Shown here in pieces: positions 1 to 5,322 of a stretch of 5,322 nt of DNA. The stretch is from NCBI GenBank assembly GCA_028679485.1, contig JAJRBL010000226.1:1-5322 (forward strand), in the 5' to 3' direction. The translations under genes and the position numbers were made by a program. The notes beneath the pieces are model-generated. The model made no database searches, was not told where the DNA came from, and worked only from the letters and a program-made list of their open reading frames with translations. Source of the stretch: Methanospirillum sp. GTDB lineage: Archaea; Halobacteriota; Methanomicrobia; Methanomicrobiales; Methanospirillaceae. Numbering within the stretch: the stretch's first letter is position 1; each line of letters starts with the position of its first letter.

Positions 1-114
1 GTGACCGATACAGAACCGGAGATCATCGTCTCTGACGACATACAGGATCTGAAGAGGTTTTCAGGAACCCGGGGATACCGCGATGCAATCCGGTTTATTG
101 AGTCAGACAGATGA
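1..114 (+). CDS. C-terminal end of an unidentified protein (5' partial)
   Basis: Reading frame 1 is open from the first base to a TGA at 112-114 and gives 37 residues ending in DAIRFIESDR. The piece is soluble, charged and rich in acidic residues (DTEPE, SDDIQD), with no membrane segment and no recognisable motif, so I cannot name the family. The window happens to begin with GTG, which could be read as a start, but a 37-residue protein starting exactly at the window edge is less likely than the tail of a longer gene. Its stop lies one base from the stop of the convergent antiporter gene. No good hairpin-plus-T-tract terminator is visible just downstream; only a TTTT run at about 124-127 is present. 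Confidence 0.55.
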   Translation: MTDTEPEIIVSDDIQDLKRFSGTRGYRDAIRFIESDR

Positions 115-115
115 C

Positions 116-2104
116 TTATATACGGTTTTCACCCGGAGAAAAGGCAGCGCTGATGGCATCAGGAGTGCCCAGGACCATGACCAGGTCATCGACCAGAATC
201 CGATCTTCGCCGCCCGGACTTACCAGCATCTGTTGCCCTCTCCTGATGGCAACGATCGAGACCTGAAACCTGCTTCTAATCAGGGTTTCTTTCAGTAAAA
301 CCCCGGCATACAGAGAGTTATCGGTGATCCTAATCGTCCGCATCTCAATATCGGGAACAAGAACCCTGAGCTCCTCAAAGGAATACGAAGGGGTATTGAT
401 ATTCCTGAGCATCTGGTATCCCCCGGCACGGATCTCACCGACCAGCCGTTCAATCTCCGTTGTCGGGATGAGATAAGTGTACAGGATCCTGGTAAAGATC
501 TCCACTGCTGTCTCAAACTCCTCAGGGATCACCTCGTCTGCCCCGAGATCCATCAGAGTCCCGACCTCTCCCATGTACCTGGTCCTGACAATAATATGCA
601 CGCTGTTGCTGAGTATCCGTGCAGTCTGCACGATCTGCTGGGTACTGAACGGATCGTTCACCACCACGACCAGGACACGTGCCTTTGAGATACCGGCCTT
701 TTTCAGTACATCAGACTGGGCAGCATCGCCAAACAGTATGGGCTTTCCCGCTTTCCGCTCATCCCTGACCGTGTCCGGATTCATCTCGATGATCCGGTAA
801 GGGACACCAGCGATCTCTGCAGATCGTGCGACGTTCTTTCCGTTCAGGCCATATCCCACGATGATGATATGATTTTCAGGCAGGGGATCCTCGTCGCTGG
901 CAGGTTCCGTTACCCGGTCAGGGATGATCCGGCTCAGGGGGCTGGACAGGGGTGTCGCTATCTTCCCGGAAAGACCGATGAGAATCGGGGCTATTCCCAT
1001 GGTTACAATGGACACATCCAGAAAGAGCTGAAAGGAGTCCTGGGCCAGGAATCCGATGCTTACCCCGGTAGTGGCCAGCACGAAGGAGAATTCTCCCACC
1101 TGGCAGAGGGAGATACCGGTTTTGACACTGGAACGGGAAGGAAGCCCGGTACAGACTGCCGCAAGGGTCCCGGTAGCATACTTCACGACAATGACAAGGA
1201 TAACCATTTCAGCGATCAACAGGGGGTTCTGTACGAAATACGAGATATTGAAGATCATCCCGATAGAGATGAAGAAGAAACTGGTGAAGAGATCCCTGAA
1301 CGGAAGGATGCTTGACATGGCGTGTGTGCTGTATTCAGACTCCGATATGATGAGCCCGGCAAGAAAGGCTCCGAGAGCCATGGAAAGACCGAATTCAGAG
1401 GTGATGAACGCCACGAGCAGGCAGGTGCCGATGATGATAAAGAGGAACATCTCCCGGTTTTTCAGCCTGGCTGCATGGAGAAGAAGGGCAGGAATGACGT
1501 ACCTGGCAGAGACATAGACCACCCCTATTATCACGAATCCTCCCAGCAGGAGTTTTACCAGTGAAACATCGGAGTCGGTTGTTCCTCCGAGAACAGGGGT
1601 TACCATGACCATCGGAATGACGATGAGATCCTGGAAGATGAGGATTCCCAGTACTGCCCGGCCATGGGGGCTGTCTACCTCCATGCGATCACCAAGCACC
1701 TTCATCACGATGGCAGTTGACGAGAGGGAGATCAGCATGCCCCAGAAAAAGGCATGTACCGAATCAGTCCCTGCAATCGTCATGAGGAATGTCCAGATTA
1801 GGATCGTGGAGGAAACCTGGACCAGACCACCGATGAGAACATATCGTTTGCTCCGGATGATCTGGGAGATGGAGAACTCGAGACCTATGGTAAAGAGAAG
1901 GAATATTACCCCTAGTTCTGCGAAAAAACTGATCGAGTCCTCACTCGTGATGAGGCCGAGACCGGAAGGCCCTACAAGGAAACCTGCGATCAGAAACGCA
2001 ACGACCGAGGGTATTTTAACACGGTAGAGAATAATCAGGAGAAAAACCGCAATGAGGAAGACCACTACGATTCCGGTAAAGAGCAGCTCAAGTTGTCCTT
2101 CCAT
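116..2104 (-). CDS. CPA2 (Kef-type) cation:proton antiporter with RCK_N and RCK_C domains
   Basis: This 662-residue integral membrane protein should exchange K+ or Na+ for protons across the cytoplasmic membrane. Residues 1-390 carry about 12-13 hydrophobic segments and CPA2 hallmarks: SLSSTAIVMKVL (127-138), the transport-site IFQDL with Q158-D159, GAFLAGLIISES (245-256), FFFISIGM (276-283) and QVGEFSFVLA (335-344). After a charged linker (about 395-410), residues 411-525 form an RCK_N/TrkA-N Rossmann domain with GYGLNG (417-422), acidic E440 after the second strand and GDA (459-461). A helical connection leads to an RCK_C/TrkA-C domain (about 575-650). E. coli KefC lacks RCK_C; bacterial CpaA has this full layout and binds cyclic di-AMP through RCK_C. 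Control by NAD(H), ATP/ADP or cyclic di-AMP is therefore plausible, but is inference. The ATG at 2104 has no clear Shine-Dalgarno sequence and the first membrane segment follows directly. Family assignment is firm; ion specificity is not. Confidence 0.95.
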   Translation of the reverse strand: MEGQLELLFTGIVVVFLIAVFLLIILYRVKIPSVVAFLIAGFLVGPSGLGLITSEDSISFFAELGVIFLLFTIGLEFSISQIIRSKRYVLIGGLVQVSSTILIWTFLMTIAGTDSVHAFFWGMLISLSSTAIVMKVLGDRMEVDSPHGRAVLGILIFQDLIVIPMVMVTPVLGGTTDSDVSLVKLLLGGFVIIGVVYVSARYVIPALLLHAARLKNREMFLFIIIGTCLLVAFITSEFGLSMALGAFLAGLIISESEYSTHAMSSILPFRDLFTSFFFISIGMIFNISYFVQNPLLIAEMVILVIVVKYATGTLAAVCTGLPSRSSVKTGISLCQVGEFSFVLATTGVSIGFLAQDSFQLFLDVSIVTMGIAPILIGLSGKIATPLSSPLSRIIPDRVTEPASDEDPLPENHIIIVGYGLNGKNVARSAEIAGVPYRIIEMNPDTVRDERKAGKPILFGDAAQSDVLKKAGISKARVLVVVVNDPFSTQQIVQTARILSNSVHIIVRTRYMGEVGTLMDLGADEVIPEEFETAVEIFTRILYTYLIPTTEIERLVGEIRAGGYQMLRNINTPSYSFEELRVLVPDIEMRTIRITDNSLYAGVLLKETLIRSRFQVSIVAIRRGQQMLVSPGGEDRILVDDLVMVLGTPDAISAAFSPGENRI

Positions 2105-2149
2105 GAACTGACTATCATAGTATCTGAAACCACTAGGTTCTTTTCATGG
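2101..2149 (-). promoter_or_regulatory. nested inverted repeats over the antiporter leader and start codon
   Basis: In the minus-strand orientation CCATGAA (2149-2143) is the exact reverse complement of TTCATGG (2107-2101), and the second arm contains the antiporter ATG. Two smaller repeats are nested inside: GAACC-TAGT-GGTTTC (2140-2126, one bulged base) and ACTATGATAGT (2121-2111). As RNA the element could fold as a three-branched structure that pairs the start codon; as DNA it could be a regulator site. The inner stems are short and AU-rich. A TATA box at 2167-2174 read leftward would place the transcript start near 2144, inside the outer arm, so the outer stem may not form in that transcript. 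The inverted repeats are seen directly; any function is inference. Confidence 0.3.
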
Positions 2150-2163
2150 CAAAACAGAAAGAA

Positions 2164-2176
2164 TTCTATATAAAAA
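2164..2176. promoter_or_regulatory. archaeal TATA element in the divergent intergenic region
   Basis: The plus strand reads TTCTATATAAAAA and the minus strand therefore reads TTTTTATATAGAA, so a TATA-box-like octamer (TTTATATA on the minus strand, 2174-2167) can be read both ways. Leftward, a start about 30 bases from the box edge falls near 2144 and leaves a leader of about 40 bases for the antiporter, a comfortable fit. Rightward, a purine-rich GAAAGAA (2157-2163) resembles a BRE, but the expected start falls around 2192-2197, at or just past the kinase ATG, implying a leaderless message or another promoter. The box matches the archaeal consensus well; which gene it serves is inferred from spacing. 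Confidence 0.5.
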
Positions 2177-2191
2177 GAGGAACAGGAACTG

Positions 2192-3115
2192 ATGCTTCCG
2201 GCAGGTGCAATTGATATCGGCGGGACAAATACCAGGGTTGCCATTATCGGAAGAGACGGGGTGATCATCAGGATGGAACGGTGCAAAACCCCGGCCGGTA
2301 ACCCCGGGGACATTGCAGGAAAAGTCTCCGATCTGCTCCTCGCCATGACCGGAGGAGAAATACCGGTTCCGCTTGCAGTGATCGGGATCGCTGCTGCAGG
2401 GCAGATAGACCTGAAAGCCGGAACCCTTGTCAGGCCGCCCAAGATCCCCTTTACTCTTGTTCCCCTTGTTAGTCCTATCCGGGAAAGAACCGGTCTTGAG
2501 CCAAGGCTGCTGAATGACTGCCGGGCAGCGGTTCTCGGGGAAGTGATCACGGGGGGAGGAAAAAACCGCGGCACCGTCGTTTACATCACCATCTCGACCG
2601 GGATAGGAGGAGGGATTTTTACCGGCGGGAGAGTAATGAACGGAAGAGGGGGAAACGCCGGAGAAATCGGCCATTTTCCGGTTGATACCACCTACCTGGT
2701 GAGATGTACCTGCGGGTGTTCCGGTCACTGGGAAGGATATGCTTCGGGTAAAGGGATACCGGTCTTTTACCAGGAGTGGTGCATGAAGAACAGCCACTCT
2801 CCCTCTTCAGCAGAACTTACAACAGGAGAGATCCTCTCCAGGTCCCGGGGAGAACAGGCAGAGACACCGGGTTTTGGTGCTGCCCTTGCCACGATAAACG
2901 GGAGAGGCCTCTCCGCAGTCATCGTGGCCTACGATCCCGATAGTATCATTCTTGACGGGCCGGTGATCAGGAACCACCCGGACCTGGTAGAAGATGCGGT
3001 CAGGATGACCGACCGATACCTTATCCTCCCGGAGATATGTATCAGTCCGCTTGAGGGAGATGCTCCCCTTATCGGGGCTGCAATGGCAGTTTTTTACCCT
3101 GACATGATATCATGA
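2192..3115 (+). CDS. ROK-family sugar kinase, probable glucokinase
   Basis: This 307-residue cytoplasmic protein most likely transfers phosphate from ATP to a hexose such as glucose. It opens directly with the phosphate-binding motif DIGGTNTRVA (8-17) and has no N-terminal helix-turn-helix, so it is the kinase rather than the repressor (NagC/Mlc) type. Further ROK motifs are LLNDCRAAVLGE (106-117) with the presumed catalytic base D109, glycine-rich TISTGIGGGIF (133-143), and GRGGNAGEIGH (151-161) with the sugar-contacting E158 and H161. The usual zinc motif CxCGxxGCxE appears as C172-T-C174-G-C-S-G-H179-W-E181, with His where the third Cys normally sits. The later IIxGG-type motif reads ILDGPVI (253-259). 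Length is normal for ROK glucokinases. ATG 2192 is preceded by GAGG (2177-2180), 11 bases away, a weak ribosome site. The exact sugar cannot be read from sequence; mannose, fructose or an N-acetylhexosamine are alternatives. Confidence 0.9.
   Translation: MLPAGAIDIGGTNTRVAIIGRDGVIIRMERCKTPAGNPGDIAGKVSDLLLAMTGGEIPVPLAVIGIAAAGQIDLKAGTLVRPPKIPFTLVPLVSPIRERTGLEPRLLNDCRAAVLGEVITGGGKNRGTVVYITISTGIGGGIFTGGRVMNGRGGNAGEIGHFPVDTTYLVRCTCGCSGHWEGYASGKGIPVFYQEWCMKNSHSPSSAELTTGEILSRSRGEQAETPGFGAALATINGRGLSAVIVAYDPDSIILDGPVIRNHPDLVEDAVRMTDRYLILPEICISPLEGDAPLIGAAMAVFYPDMIS
3078..3095 (+). terminator. possible intrinsic terminator or attenuator inside the kinase 3' end
   Basis: A short stem CTGC-AATG-GCAG (3078-3089) is followed at once by six T's (3090-3095). 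A second possible hairpin, CCCC-TTATC-GGGG, lies immediately before it (3065-3077). Archaeal RNA polymerase can terminate at T tracts alone or with weak stems, so this could reduce transcription into the downstream peptidase gene. The element lies within codons 296-302 of the kinase and may simply reflect coding sequence (AMAVFY). The stem is only four base pairs, so confidence is low. Confidence 0.25.
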
Positions 3116-3180
3116 ACCTGGCCGGACAGGGCATGGGGAGTACGTTACACTGTTCTGCATGTACAGCCCATAAGATAGAG

Positions 3181-5100
3181 ATGAATACCCGGATCCTGGT
3201 CCTGCTCTGCATCGTATGGTGTACCGTTGCCATAGCATGCGGGGATCCTTCCGGGACAAACGGGACCGAGACGAAAAATCTGCTTCTCATCTACATGATC
3301 GGAGGAGACCTGGAGACCGATTACCAGACCGGGACGGATAACCTGCAGGAGATAATACGCGGTTACGGCAATGCATCCCCGCAGGATCTCACGGTCTGCA
3401 TCGCGTACGGGGGTTCAAAAACACCGGGCTGGGAGGGAGTAACCTATGCCGGTATCGGGGAATTACGGAATGATGCAGCGGACGGGGTAATCGGGAACGA
3501 CCCCGGGGTAAGGTATCACGATCCAAAGGCAGATATGGGGAACCGGAAGACACTGGAGGATTTTCTAAGCATGGCAGGAAAGACCTGGCCTGCTGACCGG
3601 AGAATCCTGCTCTTCTGGGATCACGGATCAGGATATGAAGGATTCGGGGTTGACGAGCGAACTGACAGCCAGCTGACGCTTGACGACCTGAAACAGGCAC
3701 TCCTCTCTTCAGGGATGAGATACGATCTTATCGGATTTGATGCCTGCCTCATGGGCTCCATCGAGGTTGCATCCGCCCTGCAGCCGTACGGATCCTGGAT
3801 GGTAGCATCTGAAGAGACCGAACCGGGGAACGGGTGGAATTATACAGACTGGATGGAGGTTCTCAGTTCTCAGCCTGACATCCCCCTTGAGGATCTTGGT
3901 GTCTCGATAGTCGACAGTTACATGGAACAGGAAGATACCGGAAAGACCCTGTCGGTCATCAACCTCTCGAAGGTTCCTGCCCTCATATCAGGACTCGACG
4001 CACTCGGGAAAAACCTGGACCCGTTTATCAGTACCCCTGACGGATACCGGATTATCGGAAGAGCATACCAGGTTCCTGCCAGGTATGGAACTGACAACAG
4101 GGAATGGGGGGAGACTTCAATCGATCTGAGATCCCTGCTTCAGGCAGTGCAGGAACAGGCCTCCGGGGAGATACCCGATATCGGGCAGATTACGGATATC
4201 CTGAATGAGACCGTCACCTACCACCGGAATGATGAGTATATCCAGGATTCCGGAGGGATCTCGATCATGTCCCCAAGCCGGATTGATCCGGATATATACA
4301 CGGAACTTGGAGATGATGCAAGGCTGACCCCGGGATGGGACTCCTTCTTCTCCCGTCTTCTCGATCTCTCCACGCAGGATACAGAAAAACCTGAATTCTC
4401 ATCTATTCAGGATAATACCTACCAGGTTGAAGACCCGACAGGTACTGCCCAAACCTCCGTAGAGTATTACCTCTACGATGAAGGAGATATGATTCTTCTT
4501 GGGGATGAACCTGCAGCCGCTGACAGCAACGGAAGTTACCAAATCCCTGACTGGAACGGAGAATGGTTTTATCTGCAGGATAACCTTGACCCTGAAAATT
4601 ATGCCCTGCTTGGCATGTCCTATGATTCGGTCGTTCCGGGGGGATCCATGCTCTTCACCTCAGAGATAGACCTTGCCAGGGAAAAAATCGATACTGCCGC
4701 CGTCCTTGATGTATACATCAACCAGGACACCGGGGCAAACCGGCTTGTAGCCACACCCTACACAATCAGGAATGATCGTGAGATACAGTTTTCACGCCAG
4801 AATCTGGTTTTACAACCTGGTGACCGGATCACCACTTACGGATGGGAGCTGCCTTCAGACAAAAATGAAGAGGGGGACTGGATATCCATCGGCGAGATGA
4901 ATGTATCTGAAGATACAAAACTGATATATGATACGCTCCCAGACGGATTTTACGCTGAAGCCCTGTATACCGGTTATGATACCAAAAACGGAGATTATAC
5001 CGGTATCAGGGTAATTGGTATAAAGAATGGGGAGGTAACAGTTCAAAATGACTTGAATACGACCGCTGGCAGTCAGGAACTGCCAGACGAACTGCCGTAA
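3181..5100 (+). CDS. exported clostripain-like cysteine peptidase (family C11)
   Basis: From the ATG at 3181 the protein has 639 residues. It begins with a short signal peptide (MNTR, hydrophobic ILVLLCIVWCTVAIA, likely cleavage after A19 at AIA|C). The reading frame also opens at 3112 with an ATGA overlap of the kinase stop, but that adds 23 polar residues before the hydrophobic core, so I prefer 3181; neither start has a strong ribosome site. The C11 domain spans about 33-400: NLLLIYMIGGDLE (33-45), ILLFWDHGSGYEGFGVDE with catalytic H148, FDACLMGSIEVA with catalytic C189, then the family hallmark ASEETEPGNGWNY (209-221) and GGISIMSPS (358-366). Clostripain-type enzymes are clan CD peptidases, often cleaving after Arg or Lys and self-processing; specificity here is untested. 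Residues about 405-630 form a further region rich in aromatic and acidic residues, probably beta-structured, with no motif I recognise. No C-terminal membrane anchor is seen. C20 after the signal could suggest a lipoprotein, but AIAC is a poor lipobox. Confidence 0.9.
   Translation: MNTRILVLLCIVWCTVAIACGDPSGTNGTETKNLLLIYMIGGDLETDYQTGTDNLQEIIRGYGNASPQDLTVCIAYGGSKTPGWEGVTYAGIGELRNDAADGVIGNDPGVRYHDPKADMGNRKTLEDFLSMAGKTWPADRRILLFWDHGSGYEGFGVDERTDSQLTLDDLKQALLSSGMRYDLIGFDACLMGSIEVASALQPYGSWMVASEETEPGNGWNYTDWMEVLSSQPDIPLEDLGVSIVDSYMEQEDTGKTLSVINLSKVPALISGLDALGKNLDPFISTPDGYRIIGRAYQVPARYGTDNREWGETSIDLRSLLQAVQEQASGEIPDIGQITDILNETVTYHRNDEYIQDSGGISIMSPSRIDPDIYTELGDDARLTPGWDSFFSRLLDLSTQDTEKPEFSSIQDNTYQVEDPTGTAQTSVEYYLYDEGDMILLGDEPAAADSNGSYQIPDWNGEWFYLQDNLDPENYALLGMSYDSVVPGGSMLFTSEIDLAREKIDTAAVLDVYINQDTGANRLVATPYTIRNDREIQFSRQNLVLQPGDRITTYGWELPSDKNEEGDWISIGEMNVSEDTKLIYDTLPDGFYAEALYTGYDTKNGDYTGIRVIGIKNGEVTVQNDLNTTAGSQELPDELP
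5066..5086 (+). repeat. perfect 8-bp inverted repeat just before the peptidase stop codon
   Basis: CTGGCAGT (5066-5073) and ACTGCCAG (5079-5086) are exact reverse complements around the five-base loop CAGGA, so the mRNA can form a stable GC-containing hairpin inside the last codons of the peptidase gene. Downstream comes an A run (about 5099-5104), not T's, so it does not look like an intrinsic terminator for the plus strand. It could stabilise the message or affect coupling to the gene at 5123, or have no role. Confidence 0.4.
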
Positions 5101-5122
5101 AAAACCACTCCCGCTGCACAAC

Positions 5123-5322
5123 ATGATCGAAAAAAAACCTGTTAATCAGGTGAGGATATACTCCCTGGCATGTATTGTAACAGTTCTTCTCCTGTTCTCT
5201 CCCGTAACCGCGGATCAGAACGGGACAGTACTGATCGCCCTCTATGCATCGGGGAATACCCTTGAACAGGTGTATGGTCTGATTACAGACGATATATCCC
5301 AGACAGTGAAAGGAGCAGGCAA
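5123..5322 (+). CDS. N-terminus of an exported protein, possible second clostripain-like paralogue (3' partial)
   Basis: An ATG at 5123, 22 bases after the peptidase stop, opens a frame that runs off the window end; 66 codons are visible. Residues 1-30 form a clear signal peptide: charged MIEKKPVNQVR, hydrophobic core about 13-26, then SPVTA|DQ, a good AxA-like cleavage site after A30. The mature start, TVLIALYASGNTLEQVYG (35-52) followed by ITDDISQTVKGAG, resembles the start of the upstream C11 domain (NLLLIYMIGGDLE, then NLQEIIRGYGN): a strand, a small-residue turn, LE, then an acidic helix ending in G-x-G. This suggests a diverged tandem copy, but the His and Cys needed to confirm a C11 peptidase lie outside the window. 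No Shine-Dalgarno sequence is visible and spacing suggests co-transcription with the peptidase. A GTG at 5150 is a less likely start. Confidence 0.7.
   Translation, partial: MIEKKPVNQVRIYSLACIVTVLLLFSPVTADQNGTVLIALYASGNTLEQVYGLITDDISQTVKGAG

Noticed and set aside
110..145. Possible shared terminator between the convergent genes (TTTTC and GAAAA around 124-139)
   Set aside because: The stem would be five A/T-rich pairs with no proper T tract on either strand.
869..2027. Several plus-strand open frames of 80-148 codons opposite the antiporter gene
   Set aside because: They lie wholly antisense to a strongly supported membrane transporter, have no recognisable motifs and no ribosome sites; they are frame shadows.
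2065..2797. Two minus-strand open frames opposite the kinase gene (169 and 217 codons)
   Set aside because: Their translations have the Pro/Ser-rich make-up of antisense reads, and the plus strand encodes a complete ROK protein with all main motifs.
3230..3250. Lipoprotein signal (Cys after the hydrophobic core of the C11 peptidase)
   Set aside because: The sequence before the Cys is AIA rather than a Leu/Val-led lipobox, while AIA fits ordinary signal peptidase I cleavage.
3389..3700. Minus-strand open frame opposite the C11 peptidase catalytic region
   Set aside because: It is arginine- and proline-rich low-quality translation opposite the conserved His motif of the peptidase.
4174..4185. 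Perfect 12-bp palindrome CCCGATATCGGG
   Set aside because: It is inside the peptidase coding sequence and shares only the GATATC core with the palindrome at 3103-3114. Two such sites are not enough to propose a regulon.
1..5322. Apparent abundance of GATC sites through the window
   Set aside because: Common codon pairs in these genes (GAG ATC, GAT C, ATC C) explain it, and I have no computed expectation to compare with.

Overview
The window looks like part of a methanogenic archaeon's chromosome, most likely a Methanomicrobiales-type euryarchaeon. This is an inference. It rests on a TATA-type promoter element, weak or absent Shine-Dalgarno sequences, moderate GC with frequent AGG/AGA and ATA codons, and the mix of gene families (a Kef-type antiporter with RCK domains, a ROK sugar kinase, secreted clostripain-like peptidases). 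No gene in the window is diagnostic of methanogenesis, so the lineage call is only moderately secure.

Layout. Bases 1-114 are the last 37 codons of an unidentified plus-strand gene. It meets the minus-strand antiporter gene (116-2104) tail to tail, with one base between the stop codons. The antiporter is a complete CPA2 monovalent cation:proton antiporter carrying a cytoplasmic RCK_N (TrkA-N) and RCK_C (TrkA-C) regulatory module. An 87-base divergent intergenic region (2105-2191) separates it from the plus-strand genes. It holds a near-palindromic TATA element and a nested set of inverted repeats next to the antiporter start codon.

The plus-strand genes are a complete ROK-family sugar kinase, probably a glucokinase (2192-3115); a complete exported clostripain-like (C11) cysteine peptidase (3181-5100; the reading frame is open from 3112, where an ATG overlaps the kinase stop); and the first 66 codons of another exported protein (5123 to the window end) that resembles the N-terminus of the C11 peptidase and may be a diverged tandem copy. 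Spacing suggests these three are co-transcribed. A hairpin followed by six T's near the end of the kinase gene could, however, reduce read-through into the peptidase.

Function. The antiporter acts in K+/Na+ and pH homeostasis, and its RCK domains should gate transport in response to a nucleotide. The ROK enzyme phosphorylates a hexose in the cytoplasm. The C11 peptidases act outside the membrane. I see no obvious pathway joining kinase and peptidases. The most notable points are the kinase-peptidase cluster with a possible tandem paralogue, the altered zinc motif of the kinase, and the structured leader of the antiporter. I found no mobile element, CRISPR array, tRNA or rRNA, and no clear evidence of a wholly new system.
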